A DNA stretch of 5,538 nt from Treponema sp. (GTDB lineage: Bacteria; Spirochaetota; Spirochaetia; Treponematales; Breznakiellaceae). The DNA lies in the NCBI GenBank assembly GCA_020216655.1, contig JAIWNU010000219.1:1-5538 (forward strand). Reading direction: 5' to 3'. The position numbers and the translations under genes were made by a program. The notes below the pieces were generated by a model that did not search any database, was not told where the DNA came from, and worked only from the letters and a program-made list of their open reading frames with translations. Within the stretch, counting starts at the first letter, position 1, and every line of letters begins with the position of its first letter. Positions 1 through 5,335 of the stretch are shown one piece after another.

Positions 1-1
1 G

Positions 2-1048
2 GAAGAATCCCTTTCCCAGTTTATTTTATCATATTATAGTCCTGACAGGCCTCCGCCGCCGTTCATTTACATCAACCAGAACCTTTCTCTTGGAGAAACA
101 GTTTTACAGGCCCTCCATGAGCGATTTGGCTACACACCTGCCATTTCATTTCCCCATGAAAAGCGCCACGAGGCGGTCCTCGCCATGGCCCAGCAAAATG
201 CCCGGGAAGATGTACTTAAGCGCCAAAAAGAACGGGGTGCCGGTCCTGCCCTGGAAGAGCTGCAGCGGCTGCTCTCCCTTCCCCGGTATCCAGAACGGAT
301 CGAAGGCTTTGATATCGCTCAGCTTGGCGGACGGCATACCGTGGCATCCCTCGTTTCTTTTAAAAACGGTATTCCGGACAAAAAAAACTACCGCTATTTT
401 AAAATCCGCAGCCTCCAAGGGGCAATCGACGACTTTGGGGCTATGCGGGAAGCGGTCTCCCGGCGCTATTCCCGTCTTGTGGCAGAGAACCAGGAACTGC
501 CGGATCTTATATTGATTGACGGGGGTATCGGCCAGGTGAATGCAGCCAAGGGAGTACTGGAAGCCTTGCAGCTTAATATCCCCCTTGTAGGTCTGGCTAA
601 AAAGGAAGAAGAACTCTGGCTTCCCGATGCCAAGGAACCTATTAGACTTGACAGGCGGTCAGAAGCATTAAAGGTACTCCAGCATGTACGGGACGAAACC
701 CACCGTTTTGCAACGAGCTTGAACCAGCGCTTACGGAGCAAGGATCTTGCCCTTACAAACCTCGAAGCGGTGGAAGGTATCGGCCAGCGACGGGCGGGCA
801 TTCTTATTAAACACTTTGGCTCAATCGAAGCTATCGCCCATGCAAAGGACAGCGATATTGCATCCATTATCCGTTGTCCTGAAACGGTAGCCCAGGCAGT
901 CCGCATGGCTGCAGAGCAGGCGGTTCATGACAAGGCCACCCGTTTTGCCAACTTTAGTTATCCCCAAGAAGGGGGACAACAGGGTCTTGCTGCAAGTTTA
1001 GCGGCTGAAGCGGCAGAATGGGATAAAAAAAAGGACAGAACGGAATAA
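2..1048 (+). CDS. uvrC: UvrABC system protein C, C-terminal part (5' end outside window)
   Basis: UvrC makes both incisions beside a DNA lesion in nucleotide excision repair, working in the cytoplasm with UvrA and UvrB. The frame is open from base 2, so 348 residues of a usual ~600 are visible; the GIY-YIG and UVR domains lie outside the window. Visible parts in order: the family-typical QFILSYY segment (residues 6-12), the RNase H-like endonuclease domain (about 100-240), and a C-terminal helix-hairpin-helix region (about 250-305, with VEGIGQRRAG). Acidic and histidine positions matching the known catalytic set are present: D104 (GFDIAQ), the DD pair at 143-144, D173 (LILIDGG) and H234 (RDETHRFA). 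One oddity is DIAQ where E. coli has DISH. The stop codon at 1046-1048 sits in the loop of a hairpin that belongs to the opposing operon. Its identity is secure from motif order. Confidence 0.96.
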   Translation, partial: EESLSQFILSYYSPDRPPPPFIYINQNLSLGETVLQALHERFGYTPAISFPHEKRHEAVLAMAQQNAREDVLKRQKERGAGPALEELQRLLSLPRYPERIEGFDIAQLGGRHTVASLVSFKNGIPDKKNYRYFKIRSLQGAIDDFGAMREAVSRRYSRLVAENQELPDLILIDGGIGQVNAAKGVLEALQLNIPLVGLAKKEEELWLPDAKEPIRLDRRSEALKVLQHVRDETHRFATSLNQRLRSKDLALTNLEAVEGIGQRRAGILIKHFGSIEAIAHAKDSDIASIIRCPETVAQAVRMAAEQAVHDKATRFANFSYPQEGGQQGLAASLAAEAAEWDKKKDRTE

Positions 1049-1060
1049 AACGTTCTGTCC
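1025..1060 (-). terminator. Rho-independent terminator of the rpoN-hpf operon, inside the uvrC 3' end
   Basis: A perfect 10-bp stem (1033-1042 with 1051-1060, ggacagaacg/cgttctgtcc) encloses an 8-base loop. Read on the minus strand it is followed at once by eight T (1032-1025), which is the classical intrinsic terminator layout. Read on the plus strand it has no T tract (ccctacag follows), so it should mainly stop minus-strand transcription arriving from hpf, whose stop codon is 77 bases upstream. The T tract and one stem arm lie within uvrC codons, and the uvrC stop codon is in the loop. uvrC itself has no other clear terminator. Confidence 0.85.
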
Positions 1061-1136
1061 CCCTACAGTACTGCCAGAGCAGCTGCAACGCAACCACAAA
1101 GCGCGCCAGGAGCCACTCGGGCAGCCCCAGAAGTGA

Positions 1137-1433
1137 TTAATCCTTGTGTTTTTCCTTTACCTTTTCTTTCTCTTTAATAATTTTGCTTTCCAGTTTGTCC
1201 ATCATTTTATCAATCGCTGCGTTCAGTTCAAAATCGTTTTCTTTAACATGAACCGACACGCCCCAACGGAAATTGACCGTTGCTTCCGCTGTAAAGTCCT
1301 TTTCCTTGGTTAAGGTTACCAATAGATCCACGATCATGTTTTCCGCATTCGGGATACGGGCAATTTTTTTGTCCAGATATTCTCTGGAACCTTCCCAAAG
1401 GGTGAAATGAACGGCCCTTACATCGATGTTCAT
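1137..1433 (-). CDS. hpf: Ribosome hibernation promoting factor, short form (HPF/YfiA family)
   Basis: HPF binds the 30S subunit in the mRNA/tRNA channel and silences ribosomes in starvation or stationary phase. The 98-residue product opens with MNIDVRAVHFTL and REYLDKKIARI. It then has the family's beta-strand region (about 33-65) and the helix containing LNAAIDKMMDKLESKI (70-85). The tail is very rich in Lys and Glu (87-98). The length fits the short form; the C-terminal dimerisation domain of long HPF is absent. The ATG at 1433-1431 is preceded by an ideal AGGAGG five bases away, which fixes the start. It lies 54 bp downstream of rpoN in the same direction, and the rpoN-hpf order is conserved widely in bacteria. 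It is probably co-transcribed from the rpoN promoter and ended by the 1060-1025 terminator. Confidence 0.93.
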   Translation of the reverse strand: MNIDVRAVHFTLWEGSREYLDKKIARIPNAENMIVDLLVTLTKEKDFTAEATVNFRWGVSVHVKENDFELNAAIDKMMDKLESKIIKEKEKVKEKHKD

Positions 1434-1460
1434 GTTTGCCTCCTGTGGCTCGTATTAAAA

Positions 1461-1478
1461 CCGCTCCGAAGCGCTTCG
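1461..1478 (-). other. Small palindrome/hairpin between rpoN and hpf
   Basis: The 54-bp rpoN-hpf gap contains a perfect 12-bp palindrome, cgaagcgcttcg (1467-1478). An overlapping alternative on the minus-strand RNA is cgct-tcgg-agcg, followed by a G and four U. Both stems are only about 4 bp, so this could be at most a weak attenuator or RNA-processing site. It lies upstream of the hpf ribosome binding site and does not cover it. Confidence 0.25.
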
Positions 1479-1487
1479 CCTGTCCCG

Positions 1488-2849
1488 CTAAGACCTGGTA
1501 TAGGAGGACCCCAAATCCAGTTCCTTTCGGTATTTGGCAACAGTTCTCCGGGCGAGCGGAATCCCCTTCCGAGCGAGCAGATCCGATATGTCCTGGTCAG
1601 ACAGGGACCCTTCCTCACTCTGGATAATTTCACGGATAATTTCCTTAACCGCCTCCTTTGAATACCGGGAGCCGGAAGACCCGGCTCCGCTGATAGAATT
1701 GGTAAAGAAGTACCGTATTTCAAAAATACCCCATTCTGTCTGAACATACTTACCATTAGCTATGCGGGAAACCGTTGTTTCGTGGACCCCAATCTCCTGG
1801 GCAATATCTTTCAGAGTCAGGGGAGCCAGATATTTAGGTCCCTTAACGAAAAAGGCCCGCTGGAATTCCACAATAGCCCGCATAACCTTAAGCAAAGTAT
1901 GGTTCCTTTGGTTTATGGATCTAATGAACCACCGAGCTTCCTTAATATTTTCGCGGACAAAGTCCCGAACCGGTTTTTCACCATCCTTGCCATCCGAGAG
2001 CTTCATAAAAAAGGGATTGATTCCCAACACCGGTATCTCTTCATCATTTAATATAATAACAAATTCATCGTTTTTACGAACAACCTGTACATCCGGAGTC
2101 ACATAACGGACATCGGATGAATCAAACTGACGGCCTGGGAAAGGAGAAAGCTCCTTGATGCGTTCAAGAATCTCCTGAACCTGGGCTTCGCTCCGCCTGA
2201 TTTTTTTTGCAACCTCAGCAATTTTACCCCTTTCCAAAAGGTCCAGGTGTTCAAGGGCTTCCAGGATACCCTCAGGAGCATCAATCAGGAGCTGGGCTTG
2301 AACCATCAGCGATTCCTTGTAATTGGCGGTGCAGGTCCCTTGGGGATCAAGTTTGCGCACCAAATCAAGGGCTTCTTTCACCTTTACCGGATCTTCATCC
2401 TTAAGGAGTACCTCTACCGGTTCTTTATGGAATCCATCAGCGTCCAGATTCTGAATAAGAAGTTCTCCGATACGCCGAATATCATCATCTACTGGCTGCA
2501 GCCTAAGCTGCCAGAGGAGATGTTCCTGCAGCGTTTCCGGACGAGAAAGGGCGCCCTCTATAAACTTTTGCTGTTCATCCGCATCTTCATCGGTACCGCG
2601 GCGGGTAAATCCGCTGTCAGAAGTGGCCTCAAAATAATCGTCTTCTTCTTTAGCTTCTTTTATTGCCGAATCAAGGGAAATAGTGGTCTTGTCTTCGATA
2701 ATTTCAAGGGCAGGATTCCGCTCCAGTTCCTCCTGTATAGTTTCACGCAGATCAACCACCGGCAGAGCCATCAGCCGTATAGACTGATAGAGCTGGGGAT
2801 TCATCTTTAATCGTTGTTCCTGCGTAAACGTCGGCCTCTGAAGCTGCAC
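1488..2849 (-). CDS. rpoN: RNA polymerase sigma-54 factor
   Basis: Sigma-54 directs RNA polymerase to -24/-12 promoters and needs an AAA+ enhancer-binding activator to melt DNA. The 453-residue product shows the full family architecture. Region I (1-50) has LKMNPQLYQSIRLMALP and ELERNPALEIIE, the activator-contact segment. An acidic linker spans about 53-95. The core-binding domain (about 100-240) carries LDPQGTCTANYKESL. The C-terminal DNA-binding part has a helix-turn-helix (346-366, LKDIAQEIGVHETTVSRI) and the diagnostic RpoN box ARRTVAKYRKE (433-443). The start is GTG at 2849-2847: an in-frame TGA stands directly before it, and AAGGAG (2861-2856) lies six bases upstream. It is the first gene of an apparent two-gene operon with hpf, divergent from the DUF1015 gene. 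The usual lptB gene is not upstream, and ptsN/rapZ are not downstream. Confidence 0.97.
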   Translation of the reverse strand: MQLQRPTFTQEQRLKMNPQLYQSIRLMALPVVDLRETIQEELERNPALEIIEDKTTISLDSAIKEAKEEDDYFEATSDSGFTRRGTDEDADEQQKFIEGALSRPETLQEHLLWQLRLQPVDDDIRRIGELLIQNLDADGFHKEPVEVLLKDEDPVKVKEALDLVRKLDPQGTCTANYKESLMVQAQLLIDAPEGILEALEHLDLLERGKIAEVAKKIRRSEAQVQEILERIKELSPFPGRQFDSSDVRYVTPDVQVVRKNDEFVIILNDEEIPVLGINPFFMKLSDGKDGEKPVRDFVRENIKEARWFIRSINQRNHTLLKVMRAIVEFQRAFFVKGPKYLAPLTLKDIAQEIGVHETTVSRIANGKYVQTEWGIFEIRYFFTNSISGAGSSGSRYSKEAVKEIIREIIQSEEGSLSDQDISDLLARKGIPLARRTVAKYRKELDLGSSYTRS

Positions 2850-2881
2850 TCAGCACTCCTTGCTCAAAAATCTCTCCTTAA

Positions 2882-2910
2882 ACTATTGTGTCAGCGGCTC
2901 AATTTGTCAA
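2882..2910 (-). promoter_or_regulatory. Sigma-70-type promoter of rpoN-hpf
   Basis: On the minus strand there is a perfect TTGACA (2910-2905), a 17-base spacer and AATAGT (2887-2882, 4 of 6 to TATAAT). Transcription would begin near 2875, giving a leader of about 25 bases that contains the rpoN AAGGAG. The -35 box is only 7 bp from the -35 box of the opposite promoter. Assigned by sequence match and position only. Confidence 0.6.
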
Positions 2911-2917
2911 GCAACCG

Positions 2918-2946
2918 TTGACCTTGAGCGCCTAGTCGCCTACTAT
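2918..2946 (+). promoter_or_regulatory. Sigma-70-type promoter of the DUF1015 gene
   Basis: TTGACC (2918-2923, 5 of 6) is followed by exactly 17 bases and then TACTAT (2941-2946, 4 of 6). The predicted start is near 2953, about 22 bases ahead of the ATG and just upstream of its AAGGAG (2963-2968). It is back to back with the rpoN promoter, so polymerase footprints would overlap. Confidence 0.6.
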
Positions 2947-2974
2947 CCAGAGCATACTGAAGAAGGAGCATTCG

Positions 2975-4321
2975 ATGAAATCTGCGGAAGACCGTCTTGC
3001 GGCCCTGGGCACTAAAATTCCAGATATTTTGCTTCCCCGTAAGCATATAGATCTCTCTACCTGGGCAATCATTGCCTGTGACCAATTTACCCAAGACCGA
3101 GACTTTTGGGACAACCTGGGACGAACCATTGGTTCCAAGCCCAGCCTCCTCCCCATGATATTTCCGGAAGTATACCTTGAAGATCCTGATAAAAATGAAC
3201 GGATACTGAAAATACGCCAGGCAATGCAAGAAGCCATTCAATCCGATTATTTTGATGAACCTATCCATGGGTTGATGTACATAGAACGTTCTACACCATA
3301 CCATTTCAAGCGACGAGGCCTGGTTCTTGCGCTGGATCTTGAACGCTATGACTGGCAGAGCGAAAAACGGCCCCTCATACGTGCTACAGAGGGAACCGTG
3401 AAAGAGAGGCTGCCGCCCCGCATCGAAATTCGCCGCGGAGCGCCCCTGGAAAGCCCCCATATTATTGTTCTTATCGATGATCCATCTCGCCGCCTTGTAG
3501 AAGGTTTCGGCGAGTGTATTAAGAACCGCCAGCCCCGTTACAGCACTACCCTGCTTGCCAATGCGGGAACTATCGAAGGATGGACTTTTGAATCAGAGGA
3601 TGATTTTACCTATCTTGCGGACAACCTGGAACGGCTTGTTCGGGAAGCCATTGAACGGGATGGCAGAAGCTCCCCAGGCGAAGAACCGTTCCTGTACGCC
3701 GTCGGTGATGGAAACCATTCTCTTGCTACTGCCAAGGCAGTCTGGGAAGAGTACAAAAGCATTCATGGGAATGACAGGGATATCATGAATCATCCGGCCC
3801 GATACGCACTTGTGGAAATCGAAAACATTTATGACAAAGGCATTGATTTTGAACCAATACACCGGATCATTTTTGGAACTACCCTGCATGAAATAGAAGA
3901 CCTGCTACAAAAGAAGTTGTCAGCCCAAATAGAACCGATTTCGAACATCGAAGACTTAATGGAAGAACTTAAAAAATCAAAACAGGGTACTATTCAATAT
4001 GGTCTTGTATCTTCCTCAGGCCTAAGGCTCTTACAAATTTCTGGCACCGCCGTTGCCACCGTTCCGCTCCAGCCAGTCCTTGACAGTTTCCTAGAAGAAA
4101 ACAAGGGGAGGGTTTCCATCGACTATATTCATGGCGATAGGGAAACAGCGGAACTTGCACTTGTAGAAAAAAACCGGGTAGCGCTGCTGCTGCCGCCGGT
4201 TGGCAAAGAAGATTTGTTCCGTACGGTTGGTAAATCTGGCCCCCTGCCAAGGAAAAGTTTTTCCATGGGAGAGGGTATAGAAAAGCGATTCTATCTTGAA
4301 TGTCGCAGGCTTTTTGTGTAA
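2975..4321 (+). CDS. DUF1015 family protein, function unknown
   Basis: This 448-residue soluble protein shows no signal peptide or membrane segment. I recognise the DUF1015 family from several conserved blocks: PRKHIDLSTWAIIACDQFTQ (21-40), RATEGTVKERLPPRIEIRRG (136-155), GDGNHSLATAK (244-254), ALVEIENIYDKGIDFEPIHR (278-297), DYIHGDRETAELA (383-395) and LPRKSFSMGEGIEKRFY (424-440). The GDGNHS block matches the DGHHR-like signature seen in other members, and it is the best candidate for an active or ligand site. No reaction can be assigned from the sequence. The ATG at 2975 has AAGGAG six bases upstream. The gene has its own likely promoter (2918-2946) and ends 19 bp before tRNA-Leu with no terminator between them, so the two may share a transcript. 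Family call is good; role unknown. Confidence 0.85.
   Translation: MKSAEDRLAALGTKIPDILLPRKHIDLSTWAIIACDQFTQDRDFWDNLGRTIGSKPSLLPMIFPEVYLEDPDKNERILKIRQAMQEAIQSDYFDEPIHGLMYIERSTPYHFKRRGLVLALDLERYDWQSEKRPLIRATEGTVKERLPPRIEIRRGAPLESPHIIVLIDDPSRRLVEGFGECIKNRQPRYSTTLLANAGTIEGWTFESEDDFTYLADNLERLVREAIERDGRSSPGEEPFLYAVGDGNHSLATAKAVWEEYKSIHGNDRDIMNHPARYALVEIENIYDKGIDFEPIHRIIFGTTLHEIEDLLQKKLSAQIEPISNIEDLMEELKKSKQGTIQYGLVSSSGLRLLQISGTAVATVPLQPVLDSFLEENKGRVSIDYIHGDRETAELALVEKNRVALLLPPVGKEDLFRTVGKSGPLPRKSFSMGEGIEKRFYLECRRLFV
4042..4056 (+). promoter_or_regulatory. Sigma-54 promoter-like sequence inside the DUF1015 gene
   Basis: TGGCAC-N5-TTGC, the core of the sigma-54 -24/-12 consensus, is matched at all ten fixed positions, with correct GG-N10-GC spacing. 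The flanking R and W positions are both C and do not match. It lies within codons for SGTAVA, about 285 bp upstream of tRNA-Leu, and points toward it. Sigma-54 sites inside genes are known in other bacteria and are often inactive. Coincidence with codon usage remains possible. Confidence 0.3.
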
Positions 4322-4324
4322 TAT
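4296..4324 (+). promoter_or_regulatory. Candidate tRNA-Leu promoter overlapping the DUF1015 stop codon
   Basis: TTGAAT (4296-4301), a 17-base spacer and TAATAT (4319-4324) form a moderate sigma-70-type match (4 of 6 in each box). The first three bases of the -10 box are the TAA stop of the upstream gene. The predicted start, near 4331, would leave a leader of about ten bases before the mature tRNA 5' end. A 4-bp hairpin (4328-4331 with 4337-4340) directly abuts that end. Confidence 0.4.
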
Positions 4325-4340
4325 AGGGGCGTATTTCGCC

Positions 4341-4423
4341 GCCGGCGTGGTGAAATGGCAGACACGGTAGACTCAAAATCTACTGATCGCAAGATCGTAT
4401 CGGTTCAAGTCCGATCGCCGGCA
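4341..4423 (+). tRNA. tRNA-Leu (anticodon CAA, reads UUG)
   Basis: All arms can be drawn. The acceptor stem is 4341-4347 with 4416-4422 (7 perfect pairs) plus discriminator A4423. The D-arm contains the leucine-typical GGTGAAATGGCAGACACG. The anticodon stem is 4367-4371 with 4379-4383, with loop CTCAAAA and anticodon CAA at 4374-4376. A long variable arm (GATC-GCAA-GATC, 4385-4396) marks class II. The T-stem is 4399-4403 with 4411-4415 around TTCAAGT. The CCA end is not encoded. It lies just after the DUF1015 gene and is followed by a strong terminator. The long variable arm, A73 and anticodon agree on leucine. Confidence 0.97.
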
Positions 4424-4431
4424 TAAGTTTG

Positions 4432-4467
4432 AGGGGTTTTAAGCTTTGCTTAAAACCCCTTTTTTTT
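4432..4467 (+). terminator. Rho-independent terminator after tRNA-Leu
   Basis: A perfect 13-bp stem (4432-4444 with 4448-4460, aggggttttaagc/gcttaaaacccct) has a TTT triloop and is followed by seven more T (4461-4467). It begins nine bases past the tRNA 3' end and would end both the tRNA and any DUF1015 read-through transcript. On the minus strand there is no T tract after the stem, so it is not a good terminator for the convergent peptidase gene. Confidence 0.95.
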
Positions 4468-4470
4468 CAG

Positions 4471-4484
4471 TCGGACTTGAATCG
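4471..4484. repeat. Inverted copy of the tRNA-Leu T-arm
   Basis: Bases 4471-4484 (tcggacttgaatcg) are the reverse complement of the tRNA T-arm 4401-4414, with one mismatch. Eleven bases are identical without a break (4471-4481 against 4404-4414). In RNA the mismatch becomes a G-U pair, so a 14-bp helix could form with the terminator hairpin nested inside it. The rest of a tRNA is not recognisable on either strand here. It may be a degenerate tRNA remnant or a pairing element that acts only in read-through RNA. Confidence 0.6.
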
Positions 4485-4497
4485 GCGGGGCCGCCGA
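4482..4497. other. GC-rich hairpin in the tRNA-peptidase gap
   Basis: tcggcg (4482-4487) pairs with cgccga (4492-4497) around a 4-base loop. Neither strand has a T tract after it, so it is not a standard intrinsic terminator. It lies between two convergent transcription units and shares bases 4482-4484 with the inverted T-arm copy, so the two structures would compete. The rest of the gap up to 4543 shows no gene; a weaker stem (4514-4519 with 4525-4530) is also present. Confidence 0.4.
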
Positions 4498-4543
4498 ACA
4501 AAGGTGAGGAAGAGGGCTCAGGATGGGCCCGTAAGACCCCGAA

Positions 4544-5335
4544 CTAACGCATATAATAGTGCAGAAAAACCAGGGCGTATTGCTGAATCCCATCAAAATA
4601 CGTATCGATAAATTGGCTTAATTCAGGCCCCACATAACGGTAATGCCAGCTTTCCCAGCGGTAACCCGTTACATGTTCCATATTTTTTGGATAGGAAAGA
4701 GACCAACCATAACGGCTTGCGTTCTTTTCAAGCCACTGACTCTGTTTTGTCTGTGCAAAACTATCATCAATACTGCCAAAATCTACCGCAAGACCAAGCT
4801 GATGCTGGCTTTGTCCAGGCCGGGCTGATTCCCGGTCCGCCGCAGACTGGCCCATTTGCTGCACATTCCGTTCGTACACTTGTTTTTGGTACCCGTAACT
4901 GCGATAGCAGGATGAAACAACAAGCGTTACGCCCTCAGCCTTCGCCGCCTTTGCCATAACTTCCAAGGCGTCCGCTGCTGCACGCCGCAGCTGTAAACCT
5001 GAACGATTTAAAAGACAGCTTCCGCCTCTTAGGGTTATTAAATCATCCGGTTCATAGCCCGCATCGAGCCCATGAGCTTTGTCAACTAAACGCCACAGAT
5101 AAGGATCCTGAGCGGTGATGTTAGTTACCGTTTTTATAAATTGATCTGGCTGTTGCTTATATTGTTCTAACACGCGGCGAGACAGGTCTGCAGGAAGCTG
5201 AGCCTTCTGAAGAGCCGTACTTATTTTTAAGTCCCAATCATCCTGTTTCTGAGCAGCTGCAGGAATACAGCTCCACAGGGAAAGAAAAAACGAAAAGACG
5301 AGGATAAGCAGTAATTTATTACTCGACAATATCAA
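4544..5335 (-). CDS. M15 family D-alanyl-D-alanine carboxypeptidase (VanY type), exported
   Basis: A zinc peptidase expected to remove the terminal D-Ala from peptidoglycan stem peptides outside the inner membrane. The 263-residue product has an N-terminal hydrophobic segment (about 8-22), followed by LWSC (Cys23, a loose spirochaete-like lipobox) and also an AAA-Q site (26-29), so it may be either a lipoprotein or secreted. The catalytic domain (about 95-240) has SSCYRSYGYQ (141-150), SQHQLGLAVDF with zinc ligands H178 and D185, and WESWHYRYVG with catalytic E228 and ligand H231, so all key residues are intact. The start is TTG at 5335, preceded by GAGGTG (5343-5338); a second TTG at 5329 has better spacing. 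It overlaps the upstream STAS gene by four bases (TTGA), so translation is likely coupled. No clear terminator follows it. Specificity (D,D rather than L,D) is inferred from the family. Confidence 0.93.
   Translation of the reverse strand: MILSSNKLLLILVFSFFLSLWSCIPAAAQKQDDWDLKISTALQKAQLPADLSRRVLEQYKQQPDQFIKTVTNITAQDPYLWRLVDKAHGLDAGYEPDDLITLRGGSCLLNRSGLQLRRAAADALEVMAKAAKAEGVTLVVSSCYRSYGYQKQVYERNVQQMGQSAADRESARPGQSQHQLGLAVDFGSIDDSFAQTKQSQWLEKNASRYGWSLSYPKNMEHVTGYRWESWHYRYVGPELSQFIDTYFDGIQQYALVFLHYYMR

Noticed and set aside
466..906. Long open frame on the minus strand opposite uvrC.
   Set aside because: It is a shadow of the well-conserved uvrC frame, with no recognisable family and Arg/Ser-rich composition.
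1025..1136. In-frame hydrophobic reading after the hpf stop codon (PEWLLARFVVALQLLW and onward), suggesting a longer HPF or a lost membrane protein.
   Set aside because: It follows a clear TAA, has no start or ribosome binding site, runs into the terminator and the antisense of uvrC, and does not resemble the long-HPF C-terminal domain.
1061..1136. tRNA-Ser-like string (tgcccgagtggct on the minus strand) in the uvrC-hpf gap.
   Set aside because: Only the D-arm-like stretch matches; no anticodon or T-arm can be found.
2247..2810. 187-codon open frame on the plus strand opposite rpoN.
   Set aside because: It is antisense to the acidic and core-binding regions of a secure rpoN gene; the translation resembles no known protein family.
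2891..3460. 189-codon minus-strand frame opposite the start of DUF1015 and the divergent spacer.
   Set aside because: It overlaps both promoters and the conserved N-terminus of DUF1015, and has no family features.
4404..4484. Possible phage or island attachment site at the tRNA T-arm.
   Set aside because: The two copies are inverted and only about 55 bp apart. An att pair would be direct and flank an element, and there is no integrase in the window.
4514..4530. Hairpin gggctc/gggccc as a terminator for the peptidase gene.
   Set aside because: On the minus strand the stem has a C-A mismatch and no T run follows, so it is too weak to call.
4470..4543. Second tRNA gene on the minus strand, suggested by ATTCAAGTCC.
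   Set aside because: No acceptor stem, anticodon arm or proper T-stem can be formed around it.
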